Source: QHXM01 sp032160165 (GTDB taxonomy: Bacteria; Acidobacteriota; Blastocatellia; Pyrinomonadales; Pyrinomonadaceae). From it: a DNA stretch of 64,000 nucleotides. Shown here piece by piece: positions 34,571 through 41,088 of the stretch (positions within the stretch are counted from its first letter, which is position 1; every line of letters starts with the position of its first letter). Location: contig JAVHWA010000089.1 of assembly GCA_032160165.1 (NCBI GenBank), forward strand, positions 1 to 64,000, read 5' to 3'. The position numbers and the translations under genes were made by a program. Below the pieces are notes generated by a model, which was given only the letters and a program-made list of their open reading frames with translations, ran no database searches and was not told the DNA's origin.

Positions 34571-34968
34571 ACTGCTCTCCTCTCGCACCATGGCGATCCC
34601 GCTGAGTATACCCGTTCCCTTCAGTATTCAAACAGCCGCGCACCGCACTCACAAAGCATTACCCAGGCCGCCGAGCGACAGCTTCAGGATGGCAACCTGG
34701 ATCGAATGCTGGAAGATGATTCTGCGTCCCGTACAGTAGAGTTAGTGGGACCAAAGGGGTGGAGGATGGGTTCGATTGGGCTGCGGCCCGATAAGATTCG
34801 ACGGCTGAGGGTTCTAGTGTGTATGTCCGCCTTGGATGATCTTTGTCGCGATGTCGGAAGGCGAATGCCTCGCGAGTCACGAGGCCTGCGAGCCGACAAC
34901 CAGACCGCTCCCCTACATGCACGGCGGTGAAGCGGCGGAGGGCCGACTGACCGCGTAGATACGAAAGA
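34571..34968. other. 398-nt region between corA and BMC-H2, no gene supported
   Basis: Overlapping frames exist on both strands but none has a ribosome-binding site, family motif or consistent codon bias. At 34965-35004 a 9-bp inverted repeat (AAGATTAGC/GCTAATCTT) spans the stop codon of the BMC gene and may act as its terminator. Confidence 0.4.
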
Positions 34969-35295
34969 TTAGCTCTGCTTGGTTCGGACCGAGCCGCTAA
35001 TCTTCTTGCGGGTCGTTTCGCCGGTCCTGAGCACAGGTATTCCCTGGTCTACGTCCGAATGTGGGCGCGGGATCACGTGGGTGGCTACAACCTTTCCCAC
35101 TCTAGAGGCCGCTGCTGCCCCGGCGTCGACTGCGCTTTTGACGGCCGCCACTTCCCCCCGGACAATTGCCGTTACCAGCCCTGCGTCTATCTTTTCGTAT
35201 CCCACCAGTTGGACGTTCGCGGCTTTGACCATGGCATCGGCCGCCTCGATCATCGCCACCAGCCCCATACATTCGACCATGCCGAGTGCTTCCAT
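34969..35295 (-). CDS. BMC-domain shell protein (hexameric, BMC-H), second copy
   Basis: Structural hexamer-forming shell protein of a bacterial microcompartment, 108 residues. It contains the Pfam BMC fold from the first residue: EALGMVECMGLVAMIEAADAM, VKAANVQLVGYEKIDAGLVT, IVRGEVAAVKSAVDAGAAAA and VVATHVIPRPHSDVD. The C-terminal 18 residues are basic. It is about 60% alike by eye to the shell gene at 43052 but stands 3 kb outside the enzyme operon, beyond the regulator/peptide pair. GAGAGG lies 5 nt before the ATG. Confidence 0.94.
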   Translation of the reverse strand: MEALGMVECMGLVAMIEAADAMVKAANVQLVGYEKIDAGLVTAIVRGEVAAVKSAVDAGAAAASRVGKVVATHVIPRPHSDVDQGIPVLRTGETTRKKISGSVRTKQS

Positions 35296-35415
35296 CGTGA
35301 CCTCTCAACTTCAAAATAGATAAGCGAACTCGATCAATATAGTAACATGGGGCAATATGCCCGCACTAAGATTTAGACGCCCGCGCTCCCATAAAATAAT
35401 ATTGCTTTTCCATCA

Positions 35416-35450
35416 GGGGACAGTTAAGCTTCGGAACTATAAGTGTCCCC
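35416..35450. repeat. REP-like hairpin with GGGGACA/TGTCCCC ends
   Basis: Terminal arms GGGGACA (35416-35422) and TGTCCCC (35444-35450) are perfectly inverted, with a second inner pairing (AGTT/AACT). The pattern resembles palindromes mobilised by REP-associated Y1 transposases, but no such transposase gene is present here. Confidence 0.4.
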
Positions 35451-35528
35451 TCGCCGGACAACGAATATCTCTCCGGCGCTCTCTCAGCACACACTTATAC
35501 TGGGCCGCGGACGAAAGGTCGCCGCATC

Positions 35529-35560
35529 AAAAAAGAATTTAGGCTAAGCGAACTGCTTAG
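35529..35560 (-). terminator. Terminator of the exported peptide gene
   Basis: Minus-strand hairpin with arms 35555-35560 and 35544-35549 (CTAAGC/GCTTAG, 5-nt loop) followed by six T residues (35534-35529). The stop codon of the peptide gene lies inside the stem. Confidence 0.6.
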
Positions 35561-35799
35561 AAGAGCGACAGCACGCTCTGCAGAAGGCTGAGCGTGAGCT
35601 CGGATATGGGATCGATGTAGCTTGTGTCGCTGGACGTTCCGCTTGTCAGGGTACGTTCCTCAGGCATCCTACTGGTCATCGACGGCGGTGGCTCGGGCGG
35701 TGGCGGTACATCGCCACACTGTATGTCTCCAGCTATGACGGACGAAGCTAGAACACACGATAAAGCAGCTGTGGCTAAGAGTTGGCGTAGGGGCTTCAC
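35557..35799 (-). CDS. Small exported Pro-rich peptide (80 aa) beside TPR regulator
   Basis: Short secreted peptide precursor. Residues 1-22 are a signal peptide (basic start, LLATAALSCVLASSVIAG); the mature part starts GDIQCGDVPPPPEPPP, has a Ser/Thr-rich middle, and ends in a hydrophobic LSLLQSVLSLF tail. AGGAG is 7 nt before the GTG at 35799, which fixes the start; the longer upstream frame is not likely. An extended -10 is possible at 35879-35887 and a terminator follows, so it is its own transcript. It is divergent from the TPR-AAA+ regulator. I recall similar Cys-plus-polyproline peptides in Blastocatellia, but the function is not known to me; a signal peptide sensed by the regulator is a hypothesis. 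Confidence 0.75.
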   Translation of the reverse strand: MKPLRQLLATAALSCVLASSVIAGDIQCGDVPPPPEPPPSMTSRMPEERTLTSGTSSDTSYIDPISELTLSLLQSVLSLF

Positions 35800-35878
35800 G
35801 TATTTTCTCCTGGGTGGTTGAAAGTAATGATCGCGGCTGGTTATGAAGCTAAAGCCAACCACTATTCTGAGCAGCCGA

Positions 35879-35887
35879 ATAATACCA
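35879..35887 (-). promoter_or_regulatory. Possible extended -10 promoter of the peptide gene
   Basis: On the minus strand TGG precedes TATTAT, matching an extended -10 (TGnTATAAT) with two differences. Transcription would begin about 73 nt upstream of the GTG. There is no good -35, as allowed for this promoter type. Confidence 0.35.
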
Positions 35888-35950
35888 TATCGGGTAAAGC
35901 AGTTCGCGACGGCAAGGTGGCTTGCAGGGTAGGAGAAAGGTAGACCTCAC

Positions 35951-38236
35951 ATGAACTTAGTGTCGGAGTTAGTTCGGCAGATAAGTAATCCGAGCCTCCC
36001 CCGCGACCAGCGTGCGGAGCTCCGCTGCCATCTTGCTAAAGAGCTGGAAGAGGCGGGGAACTATGACGAGGCTGGGGCGGCTTTTGGAGAGATTTGGGAA
36101 AGCGTGGGGGAACGTCCCAGGGTTGACGGACTGGAGCCGCGTGTCGCCGGTGAGGTCCTTATGCGCGTTGGTGCTCTGACGGGTTGGATCGGAAGCGCAA
36201 ATCAATTAGCGGATGCACAAGAAATTGCAAAGGACCTAATCAGTGAGAGTGTTTCCCAATTTGAGTCGATCGATGATATCGCAAAAGTAGCGGAGGCGCG
36301 GACGGAGCTCGCGTATTGTTACTGGCGGGAAGGTGCATTCGACGAAGCAAGAGTCACGTTGCACGCGGCGTTAAGCTACCTGACCGAAGAACATTCAGAA
36401 GTGAAGGCCGTCGCCTTGCTCCGCAGCGCCATCGTTGATATATCCGCCCAACGCTTCAACGATGCTTTACGGATCCTGACTGAAATCCAGCCGCTTTATG
36501 ATGAAGTTAAGAGCCATTCCTTTAAGGGACGATTTCACATCGCGCTCGCGAACACACTAAAGAATCTTGGAACTACTGAAAGACGCGGCGACTATATTGA
36601 TCGGGCACTAATCGAATACGCCGCAGCCAGCCATCATTTCGAAATGGCGGGACATACGTCGTATCGGGCCGCGGTGGAAAACAACTCGGGCTTCCTGTTA
36701 TTCAAAGAAGGAAAGTTCGACGAAGCAATAGCTCACCTGGAGAGCGCGCGCCGACTGTTCACCAGTCTCAAGGACAAGGTTCATAGCGCTCAGGTTGACG
36801 AGACACGGGCTCGCGTCCTGTTGGCCCAAAAGCTCAACCTAGAAGCTGAGAAGGTCATAAGGTCCGCTGTTCTGACCCTCGAGAAAGGCGGTGAGCATGC
36901 GTTGCTTGCCGAAGCGTTGACGACGCATGGCCTGGCGTTGTCGCGGCTGGGCCAGCGCGAGCATTCGCGGACGGTGCTTACCCGCGCCATGGAGGTTGCA
37001 GAACAGGCTGGTGATCCTGAGGGAGCCGGACGCGCAGCGCTGACATTGATTGAGGAGCTGCGAGACCGGTTGACCGAAGAAGAAGCGAGCCACATCTATC
37101 GGCACGCCGATGAGCTTCTTGCCGGCTCCCAACACATCGCGACAATCTTACGTCTGCGCGATTGTGCCCGGCACGTACTCGACTTGAATAAAACGAGTAC
37201 GCGAGACGAGGCGACGACCACCTTCGTCTACGCGGCAGAGAACACGGCGGCACTGTTACAGCAGGCTCGCCGACTCTCGGAGATCGATCGGCCGGTTTTG
37301 ATTACCGGCGAACCGGGAACGGGAAAGGAAGTCCTGGCTACTCTGATCCATGAGTGGAGCGGTCGCGGTGGCAAATTTGTAGCAATCAACTGCGCGGCCC
37401 TCACCGACACCCGGATCGAATCACAGTTGTTCGGACATAAGAAGGGCAGCTTCACGGATGCAGTCGAGGATTATCCCGGAGCAGTTCGCGAAGCTGCGGG
37501 AGGTACATTGTTCCTCGATGAAGTGGCCGAACTAAATACTCCGAACCAGGTGAACTTGCTCAGGCTGATCGAGCGCGGCGAGATTTATCCGATCGGAGCC
37601 ACGGCGCCGGAACGAATCAATGTGCGAGTAATTACAGCCACGAATCGCAATCTGGCGGACCGAGTGTCAACGGGTAAGTTCCGACAGGACCTATTCTATC
37701 GTCTACAAACATTTCACCTGGATGTCCCTCCGCTGAGGGAACGAGCCGAAGACATACCGTCGATAGCGGAGCACTTTATTGCCGAAGCGTGCGAGCGTCA
37801 CCACAAACGTGTGATCTTCCACCCGGACAGTCTGGCCGCGATGAAAGAGTTGCCGTTGCCCGGTAACGCGCGTGAGCTGCGCATACTGATCGAGCGTACG
37901 CTTCTCAAAGCGGCGGACGGCGCTGAGATCGCACCCGGCGCAATCGAGACGGTGGCGCTTCGTCAGACGCGCGAGGCCGGATTCGCAGAGGTGTGGGAAG
38001 GTTTCTCTCTGGTAGAGGAGGTTTTGCGTTTTGAGAAGGGGTTGATTCTACGCGCGCTCAACGCAACCCAGGGAGGAGTTACTCGCGCTGCCAGGCTCCT
38101 GGGTGTGACCCATCAAACTTTGTCCTTCATACTTAACACGAGGCACAAAGACCTGCTGAGTGTGCGAAAACCCGTGACGCGACGCCGGCGTAGCATAATC
38201 CGTCCGGAGTTCGCTCGCGCGAGAAAACAACAGTGA
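35951..38236 (+). CDS. TPR sensor / AAA+ (NtrC-type) / Fis HTH transcription regulator
   Basis: A 761-residue cytoplasmic regulator. Residues ~1-400 are TPR-like helical repeats (EEAGNYDEAGAAFGEIW; NNSGFLLFKEGKFDEAIAHLESARRLF). An NtrC-type AAA+ domain follows (~425-650) with Walker A GEPGTGKE, GTLFLDEVAEL as Walker B, and VRVITATNRNLADRVSTGKFRQDLFYRL. The GAFTGA loop that touches sigma-54 reads GSFTDA, so sigma-54 activation is doubtful. The C-terminus is a Fis-type HTH (TRAARLLGVTHQTLSFIL) with a basic tail. TPR domains often bind peptides, which makes the divergent exported-peptide gene noteworthy. It lies between the BMC operon and BMC-H2, so control of the shell genes is also possible. 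Confidence 0.88.
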   Translation: MNLVSELVRQISNPSLPRDQRAELRCHLAKELEEAGNYDEAGAAFGEIWESVGERPRVDGLEPRVAGEVLMRVGALTGWIGSANQLADAQEIAKDLISESVSQFESIDDIAKVAEARTELAYCYWREGAFDEARVTLHAALSYLTEEHSEVKAVALLRSAIVDISAQRFNDALRILTEIQPLYDEVKSHSFKGRFHIALANTLKNLGTTERRGDYIDRALIEYAAASHHFEMAGHTSYRAAVENNSGFLLFKEGKFDEAIAHLESARRLFTSLKDKVHSAQVDETRARVLLAQKLNLEAEKVIRSAVLTLEKGGEHALLAEALTTHGLALSRLGQREHSRTVLTRAMEVAEQAGDPEGAGRAALTLIEELRDRLTEEEASHIYRHADELLAGSQHIATILRLRDCARHVLDLNKTSTRDEATTTFVYAAENTAALLQQARRLSEIDRPVLITGEPGTGKEVLATLIHEWSGRGGKFVAINCAALTDTRIESQLFGHKKGSFTDAVEDYPGAVREAAGGTLFLDEVAELNTPNQVNLLRLIERGEIYPIGATAPERINVRVITATNRNLADRVSTGKFRQDLFYRLQTFHLDVPPLRERAEDIPSIAEHFIAEACERHHKRVIFHPDSLAAMKELPLPGNARELRILIERTLLKAADGAEIAPGAIETVALRQTREAGFAEVWEGFSLVEEVLRFEKGLILRALNATQGGVTRAARLLGVTHQTLSFILNTRHKDLLSVRKPVTRRRRSIIRPEFARARKQQ

Positions 38237-38260
38237 GGACTACGCCCGATCAGTACTGTC

Positions 38261-39628
38261 TCAGTTTCTCAGCGAATGGATCGGCGCAGGAATTCTACCT
38301 CCACGGCGTATGAACATGTCGGAAGAAAACTGATGAACCGCCATAATAGGCGCAGTCCCCAATAACCCGCCAAACTCGACAGTCTCTCCAACCGACATAC
38401 CCGGTACCGGAATAATCCGAACAGCCGTAGTCTTGTTGTTCATTACCCCAATGGCCATCTCATCGGCGATGATGGCGGCTATTGTCTCAGCGGAAGTTGA
38501 GCCCGGGACTGCGACCATATCGATCCCTACGGAACAAACGCTTGTCCAGGCTTCCAATTTGTCCAGCGACAACGCGCCCATCCGAGCAGCATCGATCATA
38601 CCGGCGTCTTCGGAAACTGGAATGAACGCCCCGCTCATACCGCCCACCGAGCTCGAAGCCATGGCCCCGCCTTTCTTCACCGCATCCGTCAGAAGGGCCA
38701 GCGCGGCGGTAGTACCGTGCGTGCCGGCACGTTCAAATCCCATTCCCTGGATGATCTCGGCAACCGAATCGCCCGGTGTTGGTGTCGGCGCCAGCGAAAG
38801 ATCGATTATGCCGAACGGAATGCCAAGACGCCTGGCTGCTTCGCGTCCGATCAACTCGCCGGCCCGCGAAAGCTTGAACGATATTTTCTTTATGATCTCG
38901 GCTATCTCGTGAAGCGGAAGGTCGGGCGGCGCGTGCTTGACGGCGTGATTCACCACGCCGGGACCTGAGACACCAACGTTGATCACGGCCTCTGGCTCTC
39001 CGACGCCGTGGAACGCTCCCGCCATAAACGGATTGTCTTCCACTGCGTTGGCAAAGCACACAAACTTGGCGCACGCCAACCCACCTCGGTCTCGAGTGCG
39101 CTCTGCCATCTCCTTGATGAGCGCGCCGGTGCGTCGAACGGCGTCCATGTTTATTCCCGCCCGCGTCGTCGCCACGTTAAGCGAGGAACACAACCGCTCA
39201 GTAGACGCCAGCGCCTCGGGGATCGAATCCATAAAGTCGCTCTCAACTCGCGTCCAGCCCTTGTGAACCAAAGCGGAATAGCCGCCGATAAAATCCACGC
39301 CGACGCTTTGCGCTGACTCGTCGATCGCACGTGCGAGCGCAATGTAATCCCCTTCCGAGCGAGCGCCTTCGACGATCATCGAAGCGGGAGTAATAGAAAT
39401 TCGTTTATTGGCGATCCGGATTCCCACCTCATCGCCAATCTCATCTACCGTTGCGACAAGCCGGCCCGCTGTCCGCAGGATCTTCTCGCGAACTCTGTCT
39501 GCGGTTTTCTCGATCGTATCGCTCGCGCAGTTTCGCAGCGATAGGCCAAGCGTTACCGTGCGAATATCGAGATGTTCGATCTCCGTCATCCGCAAGGTCT
39601 GTAGAATTTCAGCCTGTGAATATTCCAT
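38261..39628 (-). CDS. UPF0210 / PFL-family protein (DUF711)
   Basis: A 455-residue cytoplasmic protein of the UPF0210 family, structurally a relative of pyruvate formate-lyase-type barrels; no reaction is assigned. Typical motifs: ILQTLRMTEIEHLDIRTVTLGLSL at the N-terminus (quoted in parts), FIGGYSALVHKGWT, CAKFVCFANAVEDNPFMAGAFHG, SGPGVVNHAVK, GIIDLSLAPTPTPGDSVAEI and GGMSGAFIPVSEDAGMI. Length is normal. In Firmicutes it is usually next to an UPF0237 ACT protein; here the ACT gene is two genes upstream, in a microcompartment operon. A repeat patch of 90 nt separates it from the zinc-ribbon gene, so cotranscription is likely but not certain. Confidence 0.92.
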   Translation of the reverse strand: MEYSQAEILQTLRMTEIEHLDIRTVTLGLSLRNCASDTIEKTADRVREKILRTAGRLVATVDEIGDEVGIRIANKRISITPASMIVEGARSEGDYIALARAIDESAQSVGVDFIGGYSALVHKGWTRVESDFMDSIPEALASTERLCSSLNVATTRAGINMDAVRRTGALIKEMAERTRDRGGLACAKFVCFANAVEDNPFMAGAFHGVGEPEAVINVGVSGPGVVNHAVKHAPPDLPLHEIAEIIKKISFKLSRAGELIGREAARRLGIPFGIIDLSLAPTPTPGDSVAEIIQGMGFERAGTHGTTAALALLTDAVKKGGAMASSSVGGMSGAFIPVSEDAGMIDAARMGALSLDKLEAWTSVCSVGIDMVAVPGSTSAETIAAIIADEMAIGVMNNKTTAVRIIPVPGMSVGETVEFGGLLGTAPIMAVHQFSSDMFIRRGGRIPAPIHSLRN

Positions 39629-39635
39629 AAGAGTT

Positions 39636-39716
39636 TAGAGTTCAGGGTTTCGGCTTTCAGGCTTCAGGCTTCACGGTTTAATTCAACTCGGAACTCAAAA
39701 CCCGAAACTCAGTACC
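39636..39716. repeat. Heptamer-type tandem repeats
   Basis: Successive 7-nt units (TTCAGGC twice, TTCACGG, then AACTCGG/AACTCAA/AACCCGA types) fill the gap between the zinc-ribbon and UPF0210 genes. Confidence 0.7.
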
Positions 39717-39719
39717 CAA

Positions 39720-40136
39720 CTATCCGAGGAGATGGTTGAACCAAAGAAACAGGAGAGCAACTACGAAGATAGCGATAGCGATGAGCACGAATCGCAGGTT
39801 GGGATCGTCAGAGGCTTCTTCGAGCATTACATTGGAGGCCTGTCGCCACTTTTCCACGCGGGGGCCGATCTTGCCTTCCACAACCTCGCGTGCAGATGTT
39901 CTTACTCGCTGTCGTTTCGCGGGCTCGTCGCCGCTCGGAGCCACCTCGACCACCGCGGCGGACGCCTGGGCTTTTCCATCTGTCGCTTTCAGCGACGAAG
40001 CCTCAGGTGCGCTCGTGTCGGATACGGCTTCGGTCGTTCCGGACTTCAAGGTATTTCCGCATTCCGGGCAAAAAAAAGCCGTTCCGCGCACCGAAGCGCC
40101 GCATTTCAAACATCGCCTTGAGATCTCAGGTTCCAT
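39720..40136 (-). CDS. Zinc-ribbon membrane protein
   Basis: A 138-residue protein with an N-terminal zinc ribbon of two CxxC pairs (CLKCGASVRGTAFFCPECG, residues ~9-27), a long charged and probably disordered middle, and one C-terminal membrane helix (~115-134, RFVLIAIAIFVVALLFLWF). Its ATG overlaps the stop of the ACT gene (TAATG), so the two are coupled. Zinc-ribbon plus tail anchor is a common architecture without assigned function. Its place in a microcompartment operon may mean it tethers something to the membrane; this is inference. Confidence 0.78.
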   Translation of the reverse strand: MEPEISRRCLKCGASVRGTAFFCPECGNTLKSGTTEAVSDTSAPEASSLKATDGKAQASAAVVEVAPSGDEPAKRQRVRTSAREVVEGKIGPRVEKWRQASNVMLEEASDDPNLRFVLIAIAIFVVALLFLWFNHLLG

Positions 40137-40609
40137 TAGATTCGATGCATCGCGTTAAAGAGGTCTTCCCGTTGCGCATAGATGCGAACGCCCAAATGCT
40201 CGCCCGCTTTGCGAAAGCGCTCCTTGAGTGCTGAAGCAGATTCCTTCGCGCGGGAAATGTCCGCGATGATGATCATCGCGAATTTGCCCTGAACGACGGT
40301 CTGGTTGATATCGATTATGCTGCACTCGGCTTCTGCGAGGACCTCGGACACGCCGGCGACGATTCCCGGATGATCCACGCCAAAGACAGATACGATCAAT
40401 CGCGCTGCGGAGCCTGCGTCGCGCGCTTCGCGTTCGCGCACGCTCGTGGGACCTGCATCCACCTCGCCGGCTGCGCCGTTGCCTACCACGGGCTCAATAG
40501 CAGTGTAGACGTCAGTCACTAACTGTTCGACCATCTGTTCGTCAGCGCCCGCGCCCAGTCGGCCATAGACCGCCCGTGTTATCCGATAAATCAGTTCTTC
40601 GTTTGCCAT
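40136..40609 (-). CDS. ACT-domain protein (UPF0237-like) with N-terminal extension
   Basis: A 157-residue protein whose C-terminal ~90 residues are an ACT domain of the UPF0237 type (LIVSVFGVDHPGIVAGVSEVLAEAECSIIDI in parts, QTVVQGKFAMIIIADI, HLGVRIYAQREDLFNAMHRI). UPF0237 proteins are normally only ~90 residues; the extra N-terminal part starts with an amphipathic helix (EELIYRITRAVYGRLGA) followed by a linker, which looks like an encapsulation peptide of microcompartment cargo. ATG 40609 (MANEEL) is chosen over an ATG-like start seven codons upstream. It lies between the BMC-P and zinc-ribbon genes. Confidence 0.82.
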   Translation of the reverse strand: MANEELIYRITRAVYGRLGAGADEQMVEQLVTDVYTAIEPVVGNGAAGEVDAGPTSVREREARDAGSAARLIVSVFGVDHPGIVAGVSEVLAEAECSIIDINQTVVQGKFAMIIIADISRAKESASALKERFRKAGEHLGVRIYAQREDLFNAMHRI

Positions 40610-40668
40610 TCCAACCCGGTGACAACTCAAATGGAGACAGAAGACAGGCTCGCGACAGGTAATACTCG

Positions 40669-41001
40669 CTACCGCCTTCGATTATCTACCCCCCTCAGTT
40701 CGTCCGCGGCGTCATTAGCTTCCTGCGAAACCGAATCCTGTAAGTCCATCCGATCAACGATCGCGACCACAGCGGCTTCTATCGACATATCCTGATTGCC
40801 GATAGCGGTGCGCGCGGCTTTGCCATACGCGCACATCACGATTTCACCAATGCCGGCTCCTAGCCGATCAGCAACCACCACAATATTCCGCGTCGGCTCT
40901 TTGTCCAGATCGTAAGGATGGACAATCAAAAAACGAACGCCCTCCAAATCGGGCGTCTTCTTGGTTGACCAGACTGTACCGACTACTTTGCCCAGGAACA
41001 T
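40669..41001 (-). CDS. BMC-P pentameric vertex protein (EutN/CcmL family)
   Basis: Caps the vertices of the microcompartment shell. The 110-residue product begins MFLGKVVGTVWSTKKTPDLEG, continues FLIVHPYDL and VVADRLGAGIGEIVMCAYGKAART, and has SIEAAVVAIVDRMDL, all as in EutN/CcmL. Length is slightly above the usual 85-100 through a polar tail. There is no Shine-Dalgarno: the heptamer repeat runs directly up to the ATG. Confidence 0.94.
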   Translation of the reverse strand: MFLGKVVGTVWSTKKTPDLEGVRFLIVHPYDLDKEPTRNIVVVADRLGAGIGEIVMCAYGKAARTAIGNQDMSIEAAVVAIVDRMDLQDSVSQEANDAADELRGVDNRRR

Positions 41002-41083
41002 AAAAAGTTGGCAGTTGGCAGTTAGCAGTATTACCAGTCGGACCCAAGCAGTTTGCTGCTACTGCCCGCTGCTAACGGCCCAC
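41002..41083. repeat. GTTGGCA-type heptamer repeats upstream of the BMC-P gene
   Basis: Three GTTGGCA/GTTAGCA units at 41007-41027 and complementary TGC-rich units at 41050-41080 form an imperfect hairpin between the aldehyde dehydrogenase and BMC-P genes. It occupies the place of the ribosome-binding site. Confidence 0.7.
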
Positions 41084-41088
41084 TCGCC

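Noticed and set aside
34367..34930. 187-codon + frame across the corA start and the gap beyond
   Set aside because: Mostly antisense to corA; the rest shows no family or start signal.
34571..35556. Riboswitch or B12 element near the BMC genes
   Set aside because: No conserved B12-box-like or other riboswitch core seen by eye on either strand.
35800..35950. Sigma-54 promoter between the peptide and regulator genes
   Set aside because: GG and GC dinucleotides occur near the right spacing (for example around 35912-35926) but are off by one nucleotide; not acceptable for a sigma-54 site.
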